Assembly: GCA_018670095.1 (NCBI GenBank)
Contig: JABHRR010000029.1
Coordinates: 1 to 48,046, forward strand
DNA from: Candidatus Woesearchaeota archaeon
GTDB lineage: Archaea > Nanobdellota > Nanobdellia > Woesearchaeales > GW2011-AR9
DNA: 48,046 nucleotides
Direction: 5' to 3'
Below the pieces are notes generated by a model. The model saw only the letters and a list, made by a program, of their open reading frames with translations, ran no database searches and was not told the DNA's origin. Position 1 is the stretch's first letter, and every line of letters starts with the position of its first letter. The position numbers were made by a program, and so were the translations under genes. Below are positions 15,387 to 24,731 of this stretch, one piece after another.

Positions 15387-16478
15387 ATGAGACTTATTTC
15401 ACTGATTACACATGGTTTTTTAGCCGCATCATTGATGGGCACACCTCATCAAAGCCATAATATAAATGATCTTATTAAAACTAATCATGAAGTTGTTCAA
15501 AATGAAACTGCCGAAATTGAACCATCAGAGTTATATATTGTAACTGAGATTGAAGGTTCTCAACAAGCTGACCAAAAGCCTAAAAAAGTTACTATTGATG
15601 ACAAAGTAAATTTACATGCTGTATTAAAAGCAAAAGAAAACAATAAATCAATTTATTTTTCAAACGCAAAAAATATCAAAATTAATGGTAAAAAAATAAA
15701 CCCTAAACAAATCAAACCCTGGCCAAAAACAAAAGAAATTGATATTGAATGGTTTAAAGTTGAACCAATAAAAGAAAGTTATTCATACGTTAATTCAGGA
15801 AATAGAATTAAATATGAAGAAACTAAATTTGATCAAGGGTGGACAACCATTGCAGACGTTCATCCAACATACCTAATGGATCAATTTCCTGAAGAAAAAA
15901 CTGGTGTGGGAGTTATGCGTTATAAAGTAAAATTAGCTACTGACAATAAAACTTTATCAACACCAGGTAAAAATAAAAATCGTAAAGGTGGTATAAGCGA
16001 TAAACTTGTCCGTGTATCATTTCGTCCAAACACTGGCAGTTGGGTAGATTATGTTTTTGAACTGTTTAACACGCCTTACATTTGGGGTAGTAGAACTAAA
16101 CAAATTGATGGCCAAGTTGGTTCAGACTGTGCAGACTTTGCCTTATATGGATGGAGACGAGCAGGAAGTAAGTTACCATATACTTGGTCCTATGGCCTTA
16201 AAGATAAAAAGTATACAAAAAACGTTGCAACAATTGATGGGATGACAGACAACGGTCATTTTTTAAATCAGAAAAGAAAAGAAATTACTTATTCACAAGT
16301 TAATGAGGGTGATGTAATTTTATATCCAAGACACATTGCTGTGCTATACAAAGATAATGGCAACAAAATATTTGATTGTGATGATTTAGTATTACATACT
16401 TTATTTGAAGAACCTAAAATTGATACGGTCTGTGAAGCTTATGGCATTCCCGAAGAAGTACTTCGTTGGAAAAAATAA
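15387..16478 (+). CDS. Secreted NlpC/P60-like cysteine peptidase/amidase
   Basis: 363 aa. The N terminus (MRLISLITHGFLAASLMGTP) looks like a signal peptide. Residues ~45-215 are a Lys-rich region probably made of beta strands. The C-terminal ~150 residues match the NlpC/P60 pattern: NTPYIWG, then GSDCADFALYGWRRAG with candidate nucleophile Cys248, then VNEGDVILYPRHIAVLY with candidate His316. This fold hydrolyses peptide or amide bonds, in bacteria typically in peptidoglycan. The role in an archaeal envelope is open. It is followed after 24 nt by another secreted protein with GTGAGG as ribosome site. The half-operator upstream suggests co-regulation with the minus-strand operon. Confidence 0.75.
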   Translation: MRLISLITHGFLAASLMGTPHQSHNINDLIKTNHEVVQNETAEIEPSELYIVTEIEGSQQADQKPKKVTIDDKVNLHAVLKAKENNKSIYFSNAKNIKINGKKINPKQIKPWPKTKEIDIEWFKVEPIKESYSYVNSGNRIKYEETKFDQGWTTIADVHPTYLMDQFPEEKTGVGVMRYKVKLATDNKTLSTPGKNKNRKGGISDKLVRVSFRPNTGSWVDYVFELFNTPYIWGSRTKQIDGQVGSDCADFALYGWRRAGSKLPYTWSYGLKDKKYTKNVATIDGMTDNGHFLNQKRKEITYSQVNEGDVILYPRHIAVLYKDNGNKIFDCDDLVLHTLFEEPKIDTVCEAYGIPEEVLRWKK

Positions 16479-16502
16479 AAATAATTGTGAGGAATATAAA
16501 AA

Positions 16503-16982
16503 ATGATAAATAAATTAAATAAAATTGCTCTTGCTACTAGTTTATACTCAACATTAATGTTCGGAGCTGTAGACGCTGGTTATGCTAAAGAAAAACCTAA
16601 AGAACCACAAAGCACCGAAGAAAGATCTATATTAGAAGATATATTAAAAATACCAAACTGTGTCAGAAAATTTAGAAAAGATCTTAACCAAGGTCCTGAA
16701 GGAAGAGAACTAGTACTTGTTGAACTTGCTCCAGGAATGAAAAGATATATTTTATCTGATAAAGACGGAGATTTAATAAAATCTTTTGCTAAACATGAAC
16801 TCCATATGAACGATGAAGATATTGATCAATTAGTTTATCAAAAACCAGAAGGCGGACACGTAGATTATATGGGTCACGCATTTAGATGTACACCATTTAG
16901 TAATTTATATAATCAAATTCAAAAGACTTTCAATAAAATGGATACTAACCATAATTTAGTAATAGAACCAAGAGAACGTTAA
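16503..16982 (+). CDS. Small secreted protein with an EF-hand-like loop
   Basis: 159 aa. A signal peptide is likely (NKIALATSLYSTLMFGAVDAGYA). The mature part is charged, with no family I recognise. Near the C terminus MDTNHNLVIE has the Asp-x-Asn-x-Asn-x-x-x-Glu spacing of a calcium-binding EF-hand loop, with a preceding helix NQIQKTFNK. It is probably cotranscribed with the NlpC-like gene (24-nt gap, GTGAGG). Its stop codon overlaps the convergent stop of the 1368-aa gene by 4 bp. Confidence 0.75.
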   Translation: MINKLNKIALATSLYSTLMFGAVDAGYAKEKPKEPQSTEERSILEDILKIPNCVRKFRKDLNQGPEGRELVLVELAPGMKRYILSDKDGDLIKSFAKHELHMNDEDIDQLVYQKPEGGHVDYMGHAFRCTPFSNLYNQIQKTFNKMDTNHNLVIEPRER

Positions 16983-19900
16983 CTAAATTTTCCTTTTTCT
17001 TTTGCTTTTTCTAAATCTTTAATTTGTTTTTTAGATAATTTAAATTCACGATATAATTTATAATCTTCTTCTTCATAAGTTACAATTTCACTTAATTGTG
17101 ATGCCCTAAATTTTCCAGTTTCAGGATCAATCCAATAAGTACATTCTGGACAACGAGGATTATCAAATAATTCTCTCCCGGTATATTCTTTTGTTTTTGG
17201 AATAACTATTTCTACCAAATCTGATGGAGCAGTAAGTTCCGAATTAACTAAATCTGTATTAACCATTTCTTCATTAATTGCCGAAGTAGTATCAGCACTT
17301 TCATCAAGGATTTGCTGCCAATATGAAGTAGGTGGCTTAATAGTTGGCTCGACAGTTTTTATTTCCGGTTCAGGTAATTTTATTTCATCTGGAGAAATTG
17401 GTTCTGAAACCGCAATCTCAGGCACTGTTGGAGCCATGACAGGATCTAATTGTGGGGTTGGTTTACTTTCCTGAACTGTTGAAGCATCTTTTGGTACGGC
17501 CGCTACTTCTTTACGTTGTGTATCAGAAATATCTGGTAAATCTAATTCTGCTTGTTCTTCCCCTAGTGATTCTGAGAAATCACCTGCTTTTGTGTCAACT
17601 TCAAATATCTCGCTAGATGAATCAGCTTGATCACCAACTGGAATTTCTATACCACCATCTGGCAATTCTAATTCCGGTAAATCCACATCAGATGTTTCTA
17701 AACTTGGTACCGTGGTAGGTACAGATATTGGGTCTAATTGTGGAGTTGGTTTAATATCCTGAATTGAAGCATCTTTTGGTACAGCTGCTACGTCTTTACT
17801 TTGTGATTCAGGAGATTTAGGTAAGTCTAATATTGCGGATTCTTCTCCTACTGATTCTGAGAAATCACCCGCTATTGTATCAACTTCAAATTTTCCGCTA
17901 GGTAAATCAGAAATAGCTTGATCACCTGGAATTACTATACCACCATCTGGCAATTCTAATTCCGGTAAATCCACACCAGATGTTTCTAAACTTGGTACTG
18001 TTGAGGGCCCAGATATTGGGTCTAGTTGGGGTACAGGCTGACTTACTGGAGGAATTATTTCATCACCCAGAAACCTCCAACGAAACACAGCAGTGTTTAA
18101 TCCCGTATCTTTATCTCTTTTCAGTTCATCAACACTAACATAATCATCATAAACATGAGCACTTAATGCTGGTTGTGAACCTGCAAACTTTTTAAAATAT
18201 TTTTTACCTGTAACTGGAGGAATCCTAATTACTTCTTTAATACCAATTGCATGACCAGAACGCAAAATTACATCTCCCGGCTGTATGTCCTCATAATCAT
18301 TAACTATTTGAATATCATTACTCCAACTACCAACATTTTTTATTTCCTTTCCAATACCATTAACATAAGTTTTTGTTCCAGTTCCCGACATCCAGCCCGT
18401 AATAAATTTTTGTTCTTTTCCTTCAAATTGACTTAAACAAGTTTCACCATTATTATAACAAATATTTCTTCCTGTTGCTTTAGCATACTCATAAGCTAAT
18501 CTGAACTGAGTATCAATACATTCTTGAGCACGATTTAAGATGTCTAAATCTAAAGAATCAGCATTAGAACTCTTAATGATAGGAACCTTTAATATTTCTT
18601 CACCAACTGTAATTCCTTTTTTAGGTTTATAAACTTCAGCAGTAAATTCTAAAACGTAATCATTTTTTAATAAAGGAAAACCTTCAATAAACTCTTGATA
18701 AGATAATTTTGCATTACCATCTTGAGAACTTATAATTTGACCAAAAGCACCAGTTTTTTGTTGACCTAAATCAACAACAATTCTTTTTGTATTGTCATCA
18801 ATTTTACTACCTAATGTACTTGATTCAGTTCTTAACTGGTAATACGCACTAGCAACTTCTCCCTCTACAAGTTCATCTCTCTCTTTTATCAAAGCAAAAA
18901 TATTCTGGTTAATATTTTCCATCTTACTTTTAATATCATTAACAGTTATTTCTTGTAATTGTTTATTATCATTAGGAGTTAATAAAGCCCTTGCAAGTTG
19001 TCCTTCTTGATACTTATATTCCTCATATAAACCAGCAATAGGTGTTTCAGAAACAATATCAAATGTTCCAAGAAGTTTTCCATTGATCTCATCAAGTTTA
19101 CTTTCAACTTTTTGAATTTCTGGATTAGCCTTAAGCTCCTCCATAGCTGAATTAATTTGATTAAATCTTAATGTTAAACCTTTATTTTCCTCAAGAAGTT
19201 CTTGTCTTTCTTCATCAGACAATGAAGTAAAAAATGTTTTATCAACATCTAAATCATAAGTTTTCTTTTCACCCTCAGAAGTTAAGTATTCAAATCTCAT
19301 GTCAGAAGAAACAGAATTAGTTTGTCCTTGACCAGTTCCCTCTGGAGCATAATCAAAAAGTGTTCTTCCTTTAATTTCATTACCATCAATTAAAAATTCC
19401 CACTTACCATTATTAATTTTTCCTTTACCTTCCATTTTCAAATTGAGAGCCAAAGGTTGACCATCCCTAGAATTTTTTCCAACTTCCATCTCCCCGCCAT
19501 CAGGATGAAATTCTAACCTACTTTTCTCAGTCCGTGTAACTCCTTTTTCATTAAATTTAACAAACTCCGGAAATATATTATTACCTTCTTCAACTTTAGT
19601 ATCAAAGTTTCGTCCACCCAACCAAACTTTTTTCTGACCATAAATAAAATAATTTTCTATTCCTTCTGGATATTGATTTTTTTTAATTTCAGGAATAAGA
19701 GTATCATATATCTCTTGTCTTTCAGCTTGATATTTTTTAACTATTTCTTCCCTCTTAAATATTAGAGGCAAATATTCATCTGTAATAATCTGTCTGTTAA
19801 TTCCAGCTTTGCCAATTTCTATAAGAATTTGTCTTGATTCAACACTTAATTTTTCAATTTGTGAAAATATAGCTTCTTTATTTGCACTTCCAGAATATAG

Positions 19901-21085
19901 TTGTTCTCTTAATTTCTCCAAATCAACATTAATCTTATTCCTTTTAGCTGAAAGATCAAAAACTTTGGCACTTTCCTCTTGAATTTCTTTATTCATCTCA
20001 GCAAAAGTAAGTTTGTTATCTTCTCCTAATCCTTCTCTTAAAACATTTTGTAACTCTTCTTCTTCTTTCCGGTCAATATCTAAAGTTTCATCATTTTCTG
20101 CATAAAACAAATTCAGTTCACTTACGTACCACTCTTCTTCAAACTCCCAATCTTTATTATCTGAATACCCATAAGTATTATGGTTAAATCCCTGCACAAC
20201 AACATCAGAAGAAGTTAAAACTTTTACTGGCCCACCATCTTTGTATTCTAAACCCCCTTCACGAATCAAATCATTATTTGGAAGCTTAATATTTTCACCC
20301 ATGATGATTAATTCACTATCTTTACTAATTTGATCAATCTGTGCATTAGCAGTTTTTAATATATTTTGTTCACGATTAAATTCAAAATCAGGCAATTCCT
20401 CATTTTCATTTAAAGCAAAAGTAAAACCAGCAATACTATCAGCTGTTCCACGTACAACACCATTATCAAGAATAAAATTAGCACCAATAATCTTTTTATC
20501 TCCAAATTCACCGTCATTAATCGTAAGTACTGTTTGACCGGCAGGAGATGTTTCAGCACTTAAATCTCCTTTAAATGCCCATTCTTTTTTACCATTATCT
20601 ATCAAAATAATATTTCCATCTTTGTCAACATCAATCTTAAGATTAGAATTAGAAAATTGATAAATATCAGCGATTGCACCATTCTTTCCTTTTAATGTTC
20701 CTTCTTTAGAAAAGTCTGTAACCCCTTTACCTTCAGCAATGTTAAAATCAACACCTTTATGTTTCATGAACTTAACAAAAGTATCTTTATTTTCATTAAC
20801 ATTCTGAGGATTAATAAAATAATCAGTAGCAATTTGTATGTTCTCAGGATTCTGGAAAGAATTGATTGTTGAAATAAAATTAGCTTGATCTGCAGGATTC
20901 ATTAAAACAAAATTTTGCGGGGAAGGGTTTTGATAAAATTGTTCAAGTGTTAGTTCAGAATTAACTCCTCCAGCAGGAGCTTGACCGGGCACTGCTGGTT
21001 CAGAAATAACTAGAATAGAAAACATTAACAAACCAATAACTAAATTAAAGTACAACAAATTTAACTTATTAATTTTTTTCACCAT
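16979..21085 (-). CDS. Large envelope protein with coiled coils, NlpC/CHAP-like segment and tandem repeats
   Basis: 1368 aa. The N terminus has a hydrophobic segment (YFNLVIGLLMFSILVIS), which is a signal or anchor. Residues ~100-320 are rich in short strands with repeated GNI/DNG motifs, as in beta-sandwich or beta-helix surface proteins. Heptad-like charged helices follow at ~340-470 and ~630-760. Residues ~850-1030 contain ECIDTQFRLAYEYAKATGRN and IQPGDVILRSGHAIGI, resembling the Cys and His blocks of NlpC/CHAP peptidases; catalytic competence is uncertain. From ~1018 there are two exact-length 96-aa repeats and part of a third, rich in Pro, Ser and acidic residues. A 3-nt-class gap from the 352-aa gene upstream indicates an operon. 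It is probably extracellular and membrane-anchored. Confidence 0.85.
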   Translation of the reverse strand: MVKKINKLNLLYFNLVIGLLMFSILVISEPAVPGQAPAGGVNSELTLEQFYQNPSPQNFVLMNPADQANFISTINSFQNPENIQIATDYFINPQNVNENKDTFVKFMKHKGVDFNIAEGKGVTDFSKEGTLKGKNGAIADIYQFSNSNLKIDVDKDGNIILIDNGKKEWAFKGDLSAETSPAGQTVLTINDGEFGDKKIIGANFILDNGVVRGTADSIAGFTFALNENEELPDFEFNREQNILKTANAQIDQISKDSELIIMGENIKLPNNDLIREGGLEYKDGGPVKVLTSSDVVVQGFNHNTYGYSDNKDWEFEEEWYVSELNLFYAENDETLDIDRKEEEELQNVLREGLGEDNKLTFAEMNKEIQEESAKVFDLSAKRNKINVDLEKLREQLYSGSANKEAIFSQIEKLSVESRQILIEIGKAGINRQIITDEYLPLIFKREEIVKKYQAERQEIYDTLIPEIKKNQYPEGIENYFIYGQKKVWLGGRNFDTKVEEGNNIFPEFVKFNEKGVTRTEKSRLEFHPDGGEMEVGKNSRDGQPLALNLKMEGKGKINNGKWEFLIDGNEIKGRTLFDYAPEGTGQGQTNSVSSDMRFEYLTSEGEKKTYDLDVDKTFFTSLSDEERQELLEENKGLTLRFNQINSAMEELKANPEIQKVESKLDEINGKLLGTFDIVSETPIAGLYEEYKYQEGQLARALLTPNDNKQLQEITVNDIKSKMENINQNIFALIKERDELVEGEVASAYYQLRTESSTLGSKIDDNTKRIVVDLGQQKTGAFGQIISSQDGNAKLSYQEFIEGFPLLKNDYVLEFTAEVYKPKKGITVGEEILKVPIIKSSNADSLDLDILNRAQECIDTQFRLAYEYAKATGRNICYNNGETCLSQFEGKEQKFITGWMSGTGTKTYVNGIGKEIKNVGSWSNDIQIVNDYEDIQPGDVILRSGHAIGIKEVIRIPPVTGKKYFKKFAGSQPALSAHVYDDYVSVDELKRDKDTGLNTAVFRWRFLGDEIIPPVSQPVPQLDPISGPSTVPSLETSGVDLPELELPDGGIVIPGDQAISDLPSGKFEVDTIAGDFSESVGEESAILDLPKSPESQSKDVAAVPKDASIQDIKPTPQLDPISVPTTVPSLETSDVDLPELELPDGGIEIPVGDQADSSSEIFEVDTKAGDFSESLGEEQAELDLPDISDTQRKEVAAVPKDASTVQESKPTPQLDPVMAPTVPEIAVSEPISPDEIKLPEPEIKTVEPTIKPPTSYWQQILDESADTTSAINEEMVNTDLVNSELTAPSDLVEIVIPKTKEYTGRELFDNPRCPECTYWIDPETGKFRASQLSEIVTYEEEDYKLYREFKLSKKQIKDLEKAKEKGKFS
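17456..18031 (-). repeat. Two tandem 288-bp coding repeats (96 aa each)
   Basis: Units 17744-18031 and 17456-17743 both start PQLDPIS and contain VPSLETS, VDLPELELPDGGI, AGDFSES and AAVPKDAS. A third start (PQLDPVMAP) falls at 17455, again exactly 288 bp on, but then diverges. The units are still similar at DNA level, so the duplication looks fairly recent. Confidence 0.85.
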
Positions 21086-21087
21086 TT

Positions 21088-22146
21088 TTATCCAGTTACT
21101 TTGAATATTACAAATTCGTTATCTTTCTCGGCAGTAGTTTCAGCAGTAATAATAACAAAATGAGTCCCTTTATCCATTTTATTCGCAGTAAAACTAATCT
21201 TTCCGTTAGCACTAATCTCAAACAATTCAGAGTCATCTGTGTAACTAACATCCTCTTTATTAGAAACAATTGTTTTTTCAAAAAGTTCTCCAACACCAAT
21301 CTCAAACGTTCCAAGATCTTCTATTTCTAACTTTTCTTCTATTTCTACTTCAAGGTATTCCATAATAAATTCAAAAGTAAAATTTTTATAGTCCAAGATT
21401 ACAGGTTTTTTGTCCTCCAATCGAAACATGATAATATCATTAGCAAAAACTGAACTATCATGAATAGGTAACGCATCAATAAGAATATTCTTACTGGCAG
21501 CTGTATCTTCCATACAAGTTAAACAGATATAACCTTTATCTTCCAAATTTTGTTCAACTAATTCTTCAGCAGCTTCAATAAACTTTTTAACATTAACATT
21601 TACCACTTTAATAAAAGTGTCAAATTCCATCACATCTTGTCCCAGTTCAAACTTTAGAGGATAATTCAAAACAATTTTGGTTCTCTCATTATAACTTACA
21701 TTAACAACAATTTCGCCCTCAGTAATATCATATCCTGATTTCTCAAATATTTTAAAGTTATCTACACAGACTGGTAAATAATCTTTAATGTATCTTTCCA
21801 ACTCTTTCTCAGCATCTTCAATTTCTAAAACTCTAATTTCATCTTCGTAATAATAGTAAGGAAGTTTATCCCCAACAAATAAAATTGAATAATCTAACGG
21901 TGATTGATAATAGCCACCCTGCCTACCGATTAAGACTAAACCCTCTTCAGAAACTCTGTTTAAACAAGATTCAACAAACAATTTAATATTGTCTCCCTGA
22001 AGTGGAGTTAACACCTCTTCAGTAACTTTAACATTTTTACTTACTGAAGTTTGCTTTAAGATAAAGAATAATGAAAAAACAAGTACTATAAGAATACCTA
22101 GAATAATAAAGACTGTAATCTGACCTTTCCTATTTAAATTAAACAT
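21088..22146 (-). CDS. Envelope protein with pilin-like N-terminal helix
   Basis: 352 aa beginning MFNLNRKGQITVFIILGILI. A short basic stretch is followed directly by a long hydrophobic helix, the pattern of archaeal type IV pilin-like and DPANN 'KGQ' membrane proteins. The rest is predicted extracellular, with Cys pairs (ESCLN; ICLTCMED) and strand-rich segments near the C terminus (ISANGKISFTANKMDKGTHF) that look like an Ig/cadherin-type fold. The gene appears leaderless (TATA-like tttatatat about 27 nt upstream). It lies 2 nt upstream of the 1368-aa envelope gene, suggesting a shared structure. Exact family not recognised. Confidence 0.8.
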   Translation of the reverse strand: MFNLNRKGQITVFIILGILIVLVFSLFFILKQTSVSKNVKVTEEVLTPLQGDNIKLFVESCLNRVSEEGLVLIGRQGGYYQSPLDYSILFVGDKLPYYYYEDEIRVLEIEDAEKELERYIKDYLPVCVDNFKIFEKSGYDITEGEIVVNVSYNERTKIVLNYPLKFELGQDVMEFDTFIKVVNVNVKKFIEAAEELVEQNLEDKGYICLTCMEDTAASKNILIDALPIHDSSVFANDIIMFRLEDKKPVILDYKNFTFEFIMEYLEVEIEEKLEIEDLGTFEIGVGELFEKTIVSNKEDVSYTDDSELFEISANGKISFTANKMDKGTHFVIITAETTAEKDNEFVIFKVTG

Positions 22147-22190
22147 CTACTATATAACTAAATATTAGCGATATATAAATGTTATTAATT

Positions 22191-22925
22191 TTATCTTAAA
22201 AAAACCCTATAAAATTCCCTAGCTTGTTCTTTAGAATATTCTAAAGTGCCACCAACATCCATGCTAACTAATTTAACTCCCTTCCGTTCAAACACTTCTC
22301 TGAATTCAGAAGAATCATATTGTTTCTTTAACTTCAATTGAAATTCAAGATTCTCAAATTCACAATTATCATCTTTATCTCTACCATCCAATCTTCTAAT
22401 TACCTCAGAAACATCTTCAATCGTAGGAACTATCATGAAATCCATTGGATGTTCATAACAGAAAGCATTCCCCGGCAATTTCATTATTTCATCCATACTA
22501 AATTCTCTACCTAAATCTAAAGCCATTTGTTGTTGATAAACAATGCTAGTAGAAAATGATCTACTTTGATAGACATCAATCCCCGCTTCTAAAACCGGAA
22601 GTAATAATTGTTCATACAAAATGTGACGATCTAAAGAATATCCTCCAGCAACTGTTTCCGGAGAATATTTTCTACCGTTCTTAGCAATTAACTCATCACG
22701 AACTACTCTTCCTGCACCAACAAATGTAGGTTCAGAAGTAAGAATAATATCATATTCACCAATAATCTCTTTTGGATTCGGGTGGAAATCATTTTCATTC
22801 CAGAACTTGTGAACATCAAAAACTCTTTTGCCTTCTTTAATCGCTTCTTCAACAAAAGTATCTATAATAACTCCTTTACCACAACCATCTAGTCCATCAA
22901 CAACAATAAACTTACCTCTTTCCAT
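22191..22925 (-). CDS. tmk: Thymidylate kinase-like P-loop kinase
   Basis: The track begins at a TTG (22943). I choose the ATG at 22925 (244 aa), about 26 nt from a TATA-like element. The sequence has FIVVDGLDGCGKG (P-loop), TSEPT (dTMP kinase-type), DRHILYEQLLLPVL and a YQSRSFSTS segment where the family has DRY/SS. It should phosphorylate dTMP to dTDP. It is longer than usual (~200-215 aa) because of an inserted acidic segment (RLDGRDKDDNCEFENLEF), as in some archaeal versions. Substrate specificity is inferred from family resemblance only. Confidence 0.8.
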   Translation of the reverse strand: MERGKFIVVDGLDGCGKGVIIDTFVEEAIKEGKRVFDVHKFWNENDFHPNPKEIIGEYDIILTSEPTFVGAGRVVRDELIAKNGRKYSPETVAGGYSLDRHILYEQLLLPVLEAGIDVYQSRSFSTSIVYQQQMALDLGREFSMDEIMKLPGNAFCYEHPMDFMIVPTIEDVSEVIRRLDGRDKDDNCEFENLEFQLKLKKQYDSSEFREVFERKGVKLVSMDVGGTLEYSKEQAREFYRVFLR

Positions 22926-22976
22926 AACAAAAAGAAAACCCAACTTATTAATAAATTATATGGTGCTAGAAAGATA

Positions 22977-24137
22977 TTAATCAAAAAATTTCAAATCACG
23001 AATTTCTTCAGGCAAATGTTCCTGCTTGAAACTTTCCTTCTCCTCTGCACTTAAATCATGATAATACTTATACCCTTCACCCAAACCTTGATCTTTCAAA
23101 AAAGAAGTTTCTGCGTTCTTCAAATGTATTGGCACATCTAAGTTTCCAGTTTCTTTAATCGTCTGTTTAACTTTGTTAACAGCCACGTAAACTTTATTAC
23201 CTTTCTTTGCTGAAGCAAGATAAACAATTAATTGTGCTAAAATAACTTCACTCTCCGGCAGACCAATTACTTCATGAGATTGAAAACATTTAATAGCAAA
23301 TTCTAAAGCTTTGTTATCAGTATCACCAATGTCTTCAGAAGCAAACCTGATTAAACGACGAAAAATATATTTTGGATCTTCACCACCATTCAACATTCTA
23401 AAAGCCCAGTATAAAGACGCATCTACATCACTGTCACGCAAAGATTTGTGTAAAGCAGAAATCATATTATAATGCCATTCCTGGTCATAAAAAATATTTC
23501 TATTAAGTAATTTTTTTGCTTCTTCTAAAGTCAAATTTTCTTTTTTTGATAAAAATTCTAAACTGTTTAAAGATTTTCTCAAATCTCCATCTGAGATGTT
23601 ACAAATAAAATCAATAATTTCTTCTTTAATTACAATCTTCTCATTCTGAGAAACATTAAGCAAATATTTCTTAATTTCCGATTGAGGAATCTTATCAAAC
23701 TTAAACACTTTTATTCTAGAAAGTAAAGCATTGTTAACTTCAAACGCAGGATTTTCTGTGGTGGCACCAATTAAAGTCAATGTACCTTTCTCTACATGTG
23801 GTAATAAATAATCTTGCTGCATCTTGTTAAAACGATGAATTTCGTCAACAAAAAGAATTGTTCTAACTCTTGAAAATAAAAACAAGTTTTTAGCTTTCTC
23901 AACACATTCTCTTAAATCTTTTACTCCACTGGTAACTGCACTAATTTCAATAAAATTAAGATCAAGAACGTTGCAAATTATTTTCGCCAGTGTTGTTTTT
24001 CCTGTTCCTGGAGGTCCCCAAAAAAGCATAGAAAATATATTGTTATCATTAATATAATCTTTAAGAACAATATTCTCAGAAGTAAAAACAAAACCTTTCA
24101 TATCTTTTGGTCTTACTTTATGTGCTAATGGCTCCAT
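22977..24137 (-). CDS. rarA: Replication-associated recombination ATPase RarA (MgsA/WRNIP1 family)
   Basis: 386 aa. It has the AAA+ features of RarA: FWGPPGTGKTTLAK (Walker A, 41-49), ILFVDEIHRFNKMQQDYLLP (Walker B and the RarA-typical HRFNK..QD block), LIGATTENPAFEVNNALLSR (sensor 1 and arginine finger), then the tetramerisation domain with EDIG and ALEFAIKCFQS. Length is close to the family norm (~400-450, short at both ends). RarA acts at stalled replication forks. It sits alone, divergent from the toxin-antitoxin pair. Confidence 0.92.
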   Translation of the reverse strand: MEPLAHKVRPKDMKGFVFTSENIVLKDYINDNNIFSMLFWGPPGTGKTTLAKIICNVLDLNFIEISAVTSGVKDLRECVEKAKNLFLFSRVRTILFVDEIHRFNKMQQDYLLPHVEKGTLTLIGATTENPAFEVNNALLSRIKVFKFDKIPQSEIKKYLLNVSQNEKIVIKEEIIDFICNISDGDLRKSLNSLEFLSKKENLTLEEAKKLLNRNIFYDQEWHYNMISALHKSLRDSDVDASLYWAFRMLNGGEDPKYIFRRLIRFASEDIGDTDNKALEFAIKCFQSHEVIGLPESEVILAQLIVYLASAKKGNKVYVAVNKVKQTIKETGNLDVPIHLKNAETSFLKDQGLGEGYKYYHDLSAEEKESFKQEHLPEEIRDLKFFD

Positions 24138-24210
24138 ATTAGCTTCAGGAGTTTAACCGTTTATTAAGATTTTCGTTGTTGAGATGGCATTATGGATTAC
24201 AACAGAAACA

Positions 24211-24240
24211 TTTATATATTATAGCCCACTATAGTTCACT
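24211..24240 (+). promoter_or_regulatory. Leaderless promoter and candidate operator of the toxin-antitoxin pair
   Basis: tttatatatt lies ~26 nt before the antitoxin ATG. Between them are the 8-bp palindrome actatagt (24228-24235) and the direct repeat CACTAT (24227-24232 and 24237-24242), a plausible antitoxin binding site. Confidence 0.5.
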
Positions 24241-24459
24241 ATGGCAACAACAATTCAAATTAGTGGGGATTTACAACAAGAACTTGCAAGCAGAAAAATG
24301 TTTGCTAAAGAAACCTACGAAGAAGTAATTTGGGATTTAATAGAAGATACTAAAGAACTTTCTGCTGAGACTCTAAAAAATATTGAAATTTCTAAAAAGC
24401 AAATCAAAGAAGGAAAGACTCATAGTCATGAAGAAGTTAAAAGAAAGTTGGGTTTGTAA
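24241..24459 (+). CDS. RelB/VapB-type antitoxin
   Basis: 72 aa. The N terminus MATTIQISGDLQQELASRK resembles the strand-helix DNA-binding part of archaeal antitoxins, followed by KETYEEVIWDLIED. The C-terminal half (SAETLKNIEISKKQIKEGK, HSHEEVKRKLGL) is a charged helical tail of the kind that wraps the toxin. It lies 3 nt upstream of a RelE-like toxin gene, the usual antitoxin-first order. The transcript is probably leaderless. Confidence 0.82.
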   Translation: MATTIQISGDLQQELASRKMFAKETYEEVIWDLIEDTKELSAETLKNIEISKKQIKEGKTHSHEEVKRKLGL

Positions 24460-24462
24460 AGA

Positions 24463-24714
24463 ATGTACGAACTAATTTATTCTGACGAAGTTTTAAAACA
24501 ATTAAAAAAATCAGATAATATTCTTAAAAAAAGAATTATTACAACTCTAGAAAGAATGAGGTTCAGACCACATTCATACACTAAAAAACTAGTAGGTTGT
24601 CCCCATTTTTCTTTAAGAGTTGGAGACCATAGAATCATTTTAGATATTCAAGATAATAAATTAATAATTTTCGTAATTGAGCTTGGTCACAGAAGAAATA
24701 TTTATAAGAAGTAA
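24463..24714 (+). CDS. RelE/ParE-superfamily toxin (mRNA interferase)
   Basis: 83 aa with the compact RelE pattern: YELIYSDEVLKQLKKSD at the N terminus, a helical segment, then KKLVGCPHFSLRVGDHRIIL and FVIELGHRRNIYKK. RelE toxins cleave mRNA at the ribosome. The conserved Arg and the C-terminal GHRRxIY are present. Paired with the antitoxin above. Confidence 0.87.
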   Translation: MYELIYSDEVLKQLKKSDNILKKRIITTLERMRFRPHSYTKKLVGCPHFSLRVGDHRIILDIQDNKLIIFVIELGHRRNIYKK

Positions 24715-24731
24715 TCAATTAACTTAACAAA

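Noticed and set aside
15387-22146. Integrated virus or plasmid
   Set aside because: No integrase, capsid, terminase or replication gene was seen. The tRNA lies at the far end of the operon with no att-like duplication of its 3' part found in the window.
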